Assembly: GCA_024345305.1 (NCBI GenBank)
Contig: BRON01000007.1
Span: 806,001-870,000 of the forward strand
DNA: 64,000 nucleotides
Direction of reading: 5' to 3'
Source of the DNA: Mrakia gelida
Lineage: Eukaryota; Basidiomycota; Tremellomycetes; Cystofilobasidiales; Mrakiaceae
Below are positions 55,330 through 64,000 of the stretch, one piece after another. Both the position numbers and the translations under genes were made by a program. The first letter of the stretch is position 1; the number at the start of each line of letters is the position of its first letter. The notes below the pieces were generated by a model. It ran no database searches and was not told the DNA's origin. It saw only the letters and a list, made by a program, of their open reading frames with translations.

Positions 55330-56653
55330 ATGGGTGAGGTTGTTCTGATTCCTCTCGTATATGCTCCCTCTTGCTAACTTCTCGTTCCTTTCTCGCTTCT
55401 CTCAGCTTCCGACGAACTGTCCCCAAAGTTCTGGCAGCTCGTGGGAGATCTCTCCGATCAGCTCGCTCAAAACAGACAGGTTACAGCAGCTTTACAGGCT
55501 CAGGTCGCTGAAGTAAAGGTCAGCATACATCTCACATCGCTCTTGGGCGAGAGAAGGTCCTAGGAGGAGTGTAGAGCTGGTTGAACGAGCTCAAGGAAGG
55601 ACCGTCGATGATGCTGGCTCTCTCGTTCCCTCGTCGATCTCGGAGCATCTGAACCCCAGCTGATATGGTTATCGCCTTTCTCTTTGACAGAACCAAGCCA
55701 TCCATACCAACACCGGTTTCGCGCTTCGTCGTTTCAACACCGACATCTCTCAAGGTCAGCTCCGTCCCTCGCTCCTTCCCTCCTCCCTTCAGCTCGAGCT
55801 CACCTCCATCTTCCCTTCCTTCCTCTCCCTCTTGTCCTCGATCATACAGAGAAGTTCACTTCCGCCCTCGAAGAAGACGCCGCCAAACTCGTTCTCGAGA
55901 ACCGAACGCTTTCCCACGAGAACAAGCAGCTCTCCATCCTCCTGCGAGAGTACGAGGCGACCCTTGAGGGCGTCATGGGCAAGTTCAGAGGTCTCGCTGT
56001 ACGCCCTTCTCCTTCTTTTGCTCCTCTCCTCTTTGCCATCGCTCGGTTGGGGGTCTGAAACACTGCCGAGCTGATCTTTGAACCCTCGTTCTCGTTCCTA
56101 CAGCACTCAACCCAAGAACACGAACTCGCTCTTCACAACCACTACTCAACCGCTCTCATGACTCTCTCGCATCAACAAGGACAGGAAGCTCTGCTGGAAA
56201 GCACTCAGCTTGGGACTGGGCTGTTACGGCTGGGAGAGCTGGTGAGGAAGGTGATGAGGTTGGAAGGTGGGGAGCTGCCTGATGGGACTGGAGGGTGAGT
56301 CTCGTCGTTCTCGTTTATATTCTCTTGCTCTTTCTCTTCCGTCTCGCAATCCTTCCAGCTCACCTCAACCACACCTCTTCCATCCTCGCAGATACTCTTC
56401 CGACCTAGGCCGTCAAGGAGGCTACCTCCCTCCCTCCGACTCCCTCGCCTCCCTCGCGTCGACATCCAACCTCTCCTCGTCGATGATCGGAGAACCACGC
56501 TTGGACTGGGCGCTCGAGAGGGAGTGTGAGATCGTCAGGCTGGAAGAGGAGAACAAGGCGCTGAGGGAGATGCTGGGTTTGGGTCCACCAGGGGAGGAGG
56601 AGAAGCTGCAGCAGGAGGGAGGAGGGGAGAGGCCGAGGGAAGTCGGACGCTGA
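55330..56653 (+). CDS. SIKE/FGFR1OP2-family coiled-coil protein (STRIPAK/SIP-type subunit)
   Basis: A 4-nt first exon (ATGG) joins [20 protein letters not shown] to give MASDELS. Later exons read [20 protein letters not shown] and [17 protein letters not shown], then [19 protein letters not shown], and near the end [20 protein letters not shown]. This matches FGFR1OP2/SIKE1: an ENKELRTSLEEHQSALELIM-like block in the middle and an LEQENKGLREIL-like block at the C-terminus. The family is a subunit of STRIPAK-type PP2A complexes (fission yeast SIP complex subunit Csc4), which oppose Hippo-like/septation kinases. A Ser/Leu-rich loop ([16 protein letters not shown]) precedes the last block and is specific to this protein. 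Confidence 0.82.
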
Positions 56654-57300
56654 GCTCGAGCTCGTTTCGTTCTTCTCTTTGCTTCACTCTGTACACTTCT
56701 CTACACTGTTCTACCTTCTCTACCCACCTCGTCCATGCTTAGTTCTCTTTTTTTTACGATTTATGACACCTCACGACCGGCCTCCCGCCTCAGCTTCCCT
56801 GTATCTCGCTCGTTCTCTGAAGCTAGCTAGATCGGGACGCGTCTCGTTCCCTCCTCCTCCAACCCTCCCCTTCCCTCCGACACTCCTTTCCAAACTCCGA
56901 CCCCGCCCGAAAGCACTCTATCCCAGGACCAAGGAACCAAAAACAAGCTCGAATTTACCTCGAGATCTGACTCTCAAGAAGAGCGCAGGCGGAGAAATGG
57001 AAAGTGAGCTCGGACTCCCCGCGAGGGAGATTGAGCGAGGGTCGACACTCGTTCGCTCTTCTGACTCCCATCACCCACCCTACACCCTTCTCGAGACCTT
57101 TCCCTTCACAGCAGACAACATCTTTCCCACAACTTGTATACAAATAACGCAGAACGTGAGTCCTTCGCTTCAGATCGCAAGGGGACCAAACGAACCCAAC
57201 GAAACCCTCTGCTCGCTCCTTCGTCGAAGCTCACACACACACTCCCTTCCCTCCCCTCCCTCCCTCCCTCCCTCTCCTTCCCTTCCAGCACATCGCCTGA
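56654..57300 (+). promoter_or_regulatory. Promoter and leader intron of the next gene
   Basis: A GTGAGT donor at about 57155 and a TTCCAG acceptor just before 57301 suggest an intron in the 5' leader, ending 11 bases before the ATG. It contains a (TCCC)n run at about 57245-57285. The upstream part holds the 3' flank of the SIKE-family gene and one GACGCGTC palindrome at 56836. Confidence 0.45.
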
Positions 57301-60300
57301 ATGGCCAGCTCTCTCCACCTCAACCCTTCCATCTCAGCCTACTCCTTCCGCTTCCCTTGTCCCTCCCCCAGCTCCGCCTCCCCTACGACGCCCGTCGAAC
57401 TCGACGTCGACTCGAGTTTCCCAAGACCGCCTTCGAGGGAAACTCATCTCTCTTCCTCCTCTCGTTCTCGCAGGGACAGCTGGGAGCAAGAGGAAGAAGA
57501 GGGGCAGAGGGATGGGGGAGAGGGGAGACGACCTTCTGCTAGTGGGACTTTTGGGGGGGAGAGTACACCGAGGGGAGGGGACCGAGGGGAGGGATGGGAG
57601 CAGCAGGAGGAGGAGGGACGGGGAGAGGGGCGAGGAGAAGAGAGCAGCAGCAGCAGGGATGATTGGGAGGAGCAAGATCACCAGCGATCTCGAGGTCAAG
57701 GATCGTGGAACCATCATCCTCACTCAAGTTCTTCAGACTTCCCAGGAATCAACAACAACAACAACCCTTCGTCTCGCTCTCGCTCTCGACCAAACTCTCC
57801 TCCTCGCGCTCCAACGACCTACGACGACGTCTCGTCCATCGCCAGTTCTCAGTCGGGTTGGATCGTTCCTGCTCCCGAGCCTGAGAGGTCCAAGGAGAGG
57901 TCGATGTTGGATCTCGGAGGGGAGGAGTCTGAGTCCGAGGAGGAGCTTGAGGGAGGGGAGGTGTTTGGCGATCATCGGGAGGTTGGGGGGAATCAACGCG
58001 ACGAGGAAGAGGAAGAGGAGGAGGAGGAGGAGGAAAGACAAGCGAGGGAGTGGTTGGCTTGGAAGGCTGGGGAGAAGGGACCGGGAGTGAAGGAGGGTTG
58101 GAAGAGGGATAGAGGGTCGAAGTTGGATCGAGTGCGTCTTCTCGTCGTTTCCTCTCTCTCTCTTTCGAGTTCGTCGTTCTGACTTTGGCTTTTCTTCGAC
58201 TTATTCAGGTCCTCGGCGAAGGAGCCCAATGGGCCTCCCTCCCTCTCTCCACCTACTCGGACGTCCTCTCAGGTCCTGGACTCGGAATCAACGTTCAACG
58301 CGAGGTCGTCACGTCCGTTTCGCCTCGAGCCGAACCGTCCCACCTTCGTCCTTCCGTCAATCGAGGACCAGCTCCAACTCATGCGATGAAGAAGTCGATT
58401 GATTCGGGGAAACAGTCGTACCTTTCCCTGCAGGACTCGGACGATTCGCGAGACGAGGAGGAGATCAGGAGTTCGCACTCGGCGGAGCCGTTCTTCAACA
58501 ACTCGATTTCGAACTCGAACTCCCACTCAGATTACCCAACCTCCTCCCCCTCGACATCTTCAGCGACTCCCTACCAACCCAACAACAGCCACCGAGAATC
58601 TCAATGGCAACCCCAAACTCGAGGCTCATCCAACCTCCTCCCCGTCGCGGACATGTCCCGCTACGACGCGTCCAACTCCTCCTCCTCCGCCACTCTCTCC
58701 CTCTCCTCCCTCACCCCCGAAGAGAAATCCCGTCTCCTCCGCCGAGCCAAGAAACTCCAAGACCGACTCGGAGTCACCCTCACAGGGGATCTCATCGCGG
58801 GAAGTCTCACGCCTCCTCCTCCCGTCGCGGCGAGGAGGTTCGGAGGAGGAGGTCGACGAGCGAGCGATCCGGAGAGGATGAGTGGGAGTTTCGATGGTGG
58901 GAGTGGGAGTGGGACGAGGAGGTTTGAACCTGCTGCTGCGTTTGGGAGTGCGAGGGAGGAGCAGGTGGTGTTGAGGTCGAGGGGGAAGAGTGGTGGTGGT
59001 GGTGGGTTGGTGAAGAGGATGCCTAGTTTGGGAGGGTTTGGACGAGGAGGAGGAGGAGGATCGACTTCGATGCAGAAGAGCTCGTCAACTCCTGGAGCTG
59101 GATCTGGGTACTACTCGTCGTCGTCGGATTCCATCGCCACAGCCGTTCAACAGCAGCAGCAGCATCGACCCAGGATCTCACATCGGTCGTCCCTTCCCGC
59201 GTCGCCTTCGACCTCCTCGTTCAGACTCTCCCTCGACGAGGAGGATCGTTCACCTCACCCCAACCAGTACTACAACAACGAACCTCCTCTCCACACCCGC
59301 CAATCTTCTTCCTCTCAATCCCAATCCCAAACCCCACCCACCTCCTGGACTCCTCGAACCAACATCCCTCGCCATCACCTCGATCGACTCGTTCAGAACT
59401 CCTCCTCCCTCTCCCTCCCCTCCACCCATCGACCCGCCGACGACGGGGCCTTCGATCGCTCGTCCATGATTTCGACAACGACCACTTCGTCGTCGAGAAG
59501 ACGGTACTCGATCCATTCGCCCGTGGAGGACTTTTCGGTGCTTCCGAGGTCGCCTCCGACGCAGGAGTTTTTGTTCACGTCGTCGAGTGCGAGTGGGTTT
59601 AAGGAGTTGACGGAGGAGGACGTGGCGGCGAGGAGGTTGAGGAAGATTAGGTTGCAGAAGATGTGAGTGGTTCGTGCTTTTGGTTGTGCTTTTGGTGAAG
59701 GAGGTGTTTGGGTTTCGAGTTCGACGCGTCGTTCGTTTTGTTCGAGCTGACTCGCTCACTTCGACTTCGTTTCCCTTCGACTCAGTCATCATCTCATGGG
59801 AGGTGAGGTCCCAGCAGAGCAACTGGTTGACGGCCCTGGAACTGGTTCGTTCTCGCTCTCCTCTCGTCCCTCCTCTTCCTCGACGCGCCTTGACCTGACC
59901 CTTCCCTCTATCCCTCACTCCCTCTCTCCCTTCTTCTTTCCCTCTCCCACCCTCCTCCTCATCGCCTCACAGGTCCCTGGCTCGAACCCGCCTCCATCCA
60001 CCACCATCACCACCACTCCCAACCTCACCGCTCCCTCTCGACCTCCAAACTCAACCTCAGCGGGATGGACGGACAGTGGAAAGCCAAGGTCGGACGAGTC
60101 AAGGAGAAGGCTTCGGAGATGAAACCCTCCTTCAGCAAGAGTGCTAGTAGCTCTGGGGGTGGACACGGAGGAGGAGGGAAGAAGGGAGGACGGTCAAGGT
60201 CGAAGAGCGATGATGGAGCGGGAGGAGAGACGTCGTTCTTGAGCTTGGGAGCAGGGGAACTACCGGAGCTAGGGGCGGCGGGGACTTCGAAGAGGGGGTT

Positions 60301-60603
60301 GAAACTTAACAAGGTGAGCGCACCCGCCCGTTCTCCCACCTCGTTCTTCTCTCTTGTCTTGTCGAGTCGATCTCACGCTAACTCCACCTCGCTTGCTTCG
60401 TCCCTTCGCAGCTCTTCGGCGACACCCCCTCCCCAAACCTCTACCACCACACCCACCCTTCCAAGATCGCTTCTTCCCCCTCGAGATCCCTCTTCGGAAG
60501 CATCAGCAGCGCCAACGGCCGCGAACGATCTTCCTCGTCTTCGAACGGCAGCGGGAGCAGGAACTCGGCCTCGACGGTCGGGTCGGGTGGGTCTGGAGGT
60601 TGA
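57301..60603 (+). CDS. Large disordered protein with two short conserved helical motifs
   Basis: Five exons (57301-58131, 58209-59662, 59786-59844, 59973-60313, 60412-60603) sum to 958 codons in frame. The protein is Ser/Gly/Arg/Glu-rich with long poly-Glu, poly-Asn, poly-Gln and poly-Gly tracts. Conserved-looking parts are LSSLTPEEKSRLLRRAKKLQ with DRLGVTLTGDL, and ARRLRKIRLQKIHHLMGGEV followed by PAEQLVDG. The second resembles a (R/K)LxKLxRxLGExVPxELV motif found in uncharacterised basidiomycete proteins. Between them lie VAARRFGGGGRRASDPERMS and many Ser-Pro sites. The C-terminal exons carry a His-rich stretch and NLYHHTHPSKIASSPSRSLF. No enzyme domain; probably a regulatory scaffold. The third intron has a GTTCGT donor. 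Confidence 0.75.
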
Positions 60604-61173
60604 GGAAGGGAGAATAACCGAGTCTCCTCGGCCTCTTCGGGGGACGCGGCTTCGTTGGACTTTTTGAGGGCTTGATGGGAGGAAGGGAGGTGGGAGAGGG
60701 AGGGGTGGGGCTGTTTTGGTTTTGGGTTCGATTTGTGTGATTCTTCGTTGCTTCAGTACGTACGTTACGCTTTTATGGTTGATTGCTGTGTTCTCGCATC
60801 CTTTTCTCTGGGAAGGGCGAGGAGTTTCAACGAAGTAGAAGGGTTAGAGGACGCGTCGGACGAGGGTCGAAAGTCTCGATCTCGACGCGACGCGACTTGC
60901 TTTCTTTCAGATCAGCTTCGTTCCCTTCGTTGTTCAGCCCTTGTCAAGTGCAGTCCCAGGACAGTCAGTAAGATTCCTAGCTCCTCATTCGTCGTCGTCA
61001 GAACAGTTCACTGACTCTCTCTCTCTACCCCTGAACAAGACGTTTCGAGAACAACAGACTCCGCGCTGCGAAAGTTGAAGGACCTCCAGCTCCTTCCTCT
61101 CGCTCTTCTCCTCCACCCACCATCTTCGCTCCATCCACTCTTCTCACGCACTCACGAATCCAAGTTACGAAAC
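60604..61173. other. Intergenic region between tandem plus-strand genes
   Basis: It holds the 3' flank of the disordered protein and the promoter of the SUR7/PalI-family gene. One GACGCGTC palindrome lies at 60850. No gene is supported. Confidence 0.45.
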
Positions 61174-62527
61174 ATGACCGAAGAAGTGAGTTGAACACCT
61201 TCACTGCAGGGCAAAGACGAACGAGCGACGAGCTCACCTTCGATCTCGAGCTGACCTCCCTTTCCCTCCCTCCTTTCTCCTCGCCTCCCCTTCCCTTCAG
61301 ATCTATGGAAACCCACGCAAGCCAGCACCCACACTTTACCTCGCAGTGCTCTTTGTTCTAGGAGGAGCTGTTCTCATGGCGGGTCCTTCCTTCGAACAAA
61401 AACAAAGCATCGAACCTCGATCCGTCCGATTCGTCCTCGTTCGACTTCCACTGACCTCTCCTCTTTGTGCTCTTGGCTGTCAAAAGATGCTCGACACCTT
61501 TTCAACACCCTACATCAAGAGCATCTTTTTTCTCCAGAACAACCACCCGCTCGGAGGTAACGCCAAGTTCGGAGGTGAGTTCTCGACGAAGTTGATTGAT
61601 GGCCGTTGTTCAACATGAGTCGAATCGGCGTTCGTTCGAGCTCACGTCGTCTTCCTTCTGTTGGCTCGGAATTTCAGTATTCGGCTGGTGCGTCTCGGAC
61701 TACTGTATACCGAAGCAGTTAGGATACCAGTGGGTAGGAGCGATCCCTGGTGGTGGGAAGCTCACGTCCGCACTCGTTCTCTTCCCCATCTGTGAGCTTC
61801 TCGCTCCTTCCCACTCCCGCTGGTGTCCTCTCAGCTCCAATTAACATTTTTCTCTCTCTTTTTCTCAGCCGGCGGCTTCTCCATCCTCGCTCTCATCTCC
61901 CTCCTCCTCACGATTTCGACGCTCAAATACGCGATCCCAACTTTCGTCCTCACCCTTCTCGCCTTCATCTCGTCAGCCCTGGCGGTCATCTTCAGCCTCG
62001 CCATCTGGTTATCAACTAAGGATGCGTTCGGAGTGACTCCAAAGGCCAGCTACGGACCTGCTTTCTGGTGAGTCGGACCAAAGCGTCGAGCGACGGCAAA
62101 TCATCGATCGAGTCGACGAAACGCTGAGATCGTCGTCTCTGTCTTTGGTCTGCCTTCCAGGATGGCGATAGGTGAGACTTAGTTTCTACTGCCTTCTTGC
62201 AGCGTTCTGCGGAAACTGTCTCTTGGTCTTCGCTCTCTCCTCGACCGAAACCCGCAAGTTTCTGACGCGTCGACTTCTTCCCCTCCCCTCCTCTCCCCTC
62301 CCGCTCCCCTCTCACCTTGTATTTCATCAGCCGCCGCCGGATCTCTCGCCGTAGGCTGCATCCTCATCTTCCTCGGAGGTCTACGTGCGCTTCGTCGAGG
62401 AACGAACATCGAGATTGTCGGAGGAGGATACCAAGCAGCACCAGCTTTCGTCGCTCCCCCTCCCATCATCGTATCGACAGGAGACGCAGGGAAGACCAAG
62501 TCGAAATTCAGCATGAAGTGGAAGTAG
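61174..62527 (+). CDS. SUR7/PalI-family four-pass membrane protein
   Basis: The first exon codes only MTEE; then IYGNPRKPAPTLYLAVLFVL begins the first membrane segment (LYLAVLFVLGGAVLMAG). An extracellular loop carries DTFSTPYIKSIFFLQNN and FGWCVSDYC, the W-x-C-x(4)-C type loop motif of the SUR7/PalI group. Three more membrane segments follow (FSILALISLLLTIS, FVLTLLAFISSALAVIFSLA, AIAAAGSLAVGCILIFLGGL), then a cytosolic tail ending FSMKWK. Members are eisosome (Sur7) or pH-sensing (PalI/Rim9) plasma-membrane proteins; which subgroup this is cannot be decided. An 11-nt exon (62161-62171) joins FW to the last membrane segment. An intron may or may not be present at about 61385-61485. Confidence 0.78.
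62161..62171 (+). other. 11-nt microexon in the SUR7/PalI-family gene
   Basis: The 11 bases between a TTCCAG acceptor and a GTGAGA donor code W(partial)-M-A-I-A(partial). They are needed to join the exon ending at 62067 to the exon starting at 62331 in frame. Confidence 0.7.
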
Positions 62528-63822
62528 TTTTCGATGGAGGGATGCATGGGAGAGAGGAGGGTTGGGAACGATTACGACGCGTAGATGGGACGAAGTAGGA
62601 CAAGCGACGAAGGATGGAAGTGTTGTTCTCTTGATGGCGATACACTTTTGATCAGACATATGTGTTGATGACTAACTCGGGCCACGTGAACGCGTTTAAG
62701 AACTCTCCGTTTCCTCGACCGAGAATCGCTCGTCGCGTCGAGTATCTCCATCTCGAGATCCCCTTCTCGAACGGACTCGCATCCTTGCTTTATCTTCATC
62801 AGACGTTTAGTCGGGCTCGAAGGTATGAGCTCTTCTGTCGAGGCCCGATTCCCAAACTTCCTCGTGCAGTCCAGACTGAAATTTCACGCTCGTCAAAGTG
62901 AAATCAAGACGCGCCGATCTTGTCTCCTTCCTCGATCGCTCTTCAAGTTGCTCGCAGGTTTTCTCGCACGCCCAATTCCCACCCTTTTCAGCACTGCCCT
63001 ACCTCCGAATCACCCCAACTTGCACCACCTTTCCCGCTCCTTTACCCTACTCTTCATCAATCAAAACTGGTCCATCACCGCGTTCAATCGGTTGAAACCC
63101 TGGGAGAATGCGAGGCTCCCGATGAGGAAAATTCACTCCAGACTCGTTATGTCATTCCCTTGCATGAGCTCAAAATCCTAGCATCTCGCAGAGAGGTGTT
63201 TTAGGGGTGTTTGAGTGCAAGGGGACAGTCTTACAGACGAGCGAGGGAGCGAGCGAGGACAAGCTTTCAGGTCCTGATGAGGAAGAGCGGAACATAGCAA
63301 CTGTAAAAAAACAGATTTATGAAGATATATATGAAAGAAAGCAGATCAAAAGATACACTGAGTACAAACAAAACGACCAGAGGATCCTTTTTTGGCTGCC
63401 GGAAGAGAGGGACGCGGCGACGCGCGTTCGAAAGGCGGCTGAGGGGGGGAATCTGAACTTTCCTGGCAGCGAAGAAGAACCTGGGTCGAGGTTCAAGGTG
63501 ATGCACTGCATTTCAGTTATGAGAGTGAGAAAAAGAGCACGACGAGAAGAAAAGCAAGGGAGGGGAAAGGGTGCTCGAGGCGAGGGACGAGGGCGAGGAC
63601 GTTCACCGAGCGCTTTGGCGTTGAGAGGTGTTTCTCGATTCGACGAAGGAAGCCAGTCGATAGAAGGGCGTGGAATCCTGGGAGGACGAAGAAGAGCTCA
63701 AGACGGTCGAGAGGGCGGAGGGTAAGGAGGGAGGGTGGATTCGGCGTTTTGGCGAGCTCACCTCGTGCAACCCCCTTCTCGCCTCAACCGTCGACCCACA
63801 AAGCTACCAGACCTCTCGGATA
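62528..63822. other. Intergenic region with an AT-rich patch
   Basis: Two plus-strand frames (62825-63181 and 63207-63725) have no family features. The second crosses an AT-rich patch (about 63295-63380) that stands out from the GC-rich surroundings and would suit a terminator or untranslated region. A GTAAGG donor near 63722 could start a leader intron of the next gene. No gene is called. Confidence 0.4.
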
Positions 63823-64000
63823 ATGATCCTCGAAGATCCCAAACCTACTTCCACTCCTACTTCTCCTATAACCCACGAACGGACCCCGCTTCTTCGGCCT
63901 TCGAGCTCTTCGGACGAACCCACCTCCTCCCCCTCGTCCTCCCACCCTCCTCCTTCCACCTCTCGCCAGCACTTCCTTCCCTCACCGTCGTCCGTCTCTT
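63823..64000 (+). CDS. Start of a gene cut by the right edge; probable membrane protein N-terminus
   Basis: The Met at 63823 opens a frame that stays open to the window end (59 codons): MILEDPKPTSTPTSPITHE, then RTPLLRPSSSSDEPTSSPSS and more Ser/Pro-rich sequence. A D/E-R-T-P-L-L motif in a disordered N-terminus is typical of fungal vacuolar or Golgi membrane transporters (acidic dileucine sorting signal). The family cannot be told from this fragment. Confidence 0.5.
   Translation, partial: MILEDPKPTSTPTSPITHERTPLLRPSSSSDEPTSSPSSSHPPPSTSRQHFLPSPSSVS

Noticed and set aside
59250..59918. 222-codon minus-strand frame
   Set aside because: Antisense to the 958-residue protein; Arg/Gly-rich shadow.
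63207..63725. 172-codon plus-strand frame near the right end
   Set aside because: Crosses the AT-rich island, ends in Arg/Gly low complexity, no domain and no splice support.
1..64000. tRNA, rRNA, CRISPR array or intact transposon
   Set aside because: Possible B-box-like GGTTCGA strings (for example near 10503 and 60725) lack the full box and an A box at the right distance; no direct-repeat array, long terminal repeats or transposase were found.

Overview
The window is nuclear DNA of a fungus, most likely a basidiomycete yeast of the Pucciniomycotina (Microbotryomycetes / Rhodotorula-Sporobolomyces type). This is an inference from GC-rich, pyrimidine-tracted sequence, many short introns (about 60-100 nt) with a CTGAC-type branch site shortly before CAG, very short exons, and gene content such as WSC-GH71 glucanases and a PriA-like cysteine-rich protein. 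No bacterial features, rRNA, tRNA, CRISPR array or intact transposon was seen. Almost every gene is split by introns, so the coordinates run from start codon to stop codon and include the introns.

Layout, left to right: a HID1-family Golgi/secretory protein (29-4862, +); a membrane-anchored Fet3-like multicopper oxidase (5499-8980, +); an NmrA-like NAD(P)-binding protein (9240-10465, -); an F-box protein (11198-12740, -) sharing a 131-bp promoter with LSm5 (12872-13603, +); a Swi5/Sae3 recombination factor (13944-14465, +); adenosine kinase (14882-16939, -); and peroxin PEX12 (17155-18665, -). Next come two tandem paralogues, each a secreted multi-WSC protein fused to a GH71 alpha-1,3-glucanase domain (19366-24196 with three WSC domains; 25098-30380 with four). 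A short spliced ORF (32051-32263) precedes a CBM21 glycogen-targeting subunit of protein phosphatase 1 (32721-35768, +).

The right half holds a short-chain dehydrogenase (36634-38319, -); an F-box protein and a coiled-coil ORF that may be one gene (38735-40512, -); a MYND zinc-finger protein (40551-41850, +); and a PriA-like secreted protein (43211-43938, +). Then follows a minus-strand block (45198-55135) with two related coiled-coil proteins, a small membrane protein between them and a large disordered protein. After that lie a SIKE/FGFR1OP2-family STRIPAK-type subunit (55330-56653, +), a large disordered protein (57301-60603, +), a SUR7/PalI-family membrane protein (61174-62527, +) and the first exon of a gene cut by the right edge (63823 onward, +).

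Most genes are unrelated housekeeping or signalling genes, not a cluster. Loose themes are cell wall/cell surface (two WSC-GH71, SUR7/PalI, PriA-like, Fet3-like), glycogen control (PP1 subunit) and coiled-coil scaffolds. The most unusual signals are the WSC-GH71 duplication with modular WSC exons, the two related coiled-coil proteins, a recurrent GTTCGT 5' splice site supported by conserved reading frames in several genes, an over-abundant GACGCGTC palindrome, and microexons as small as 6 nt.
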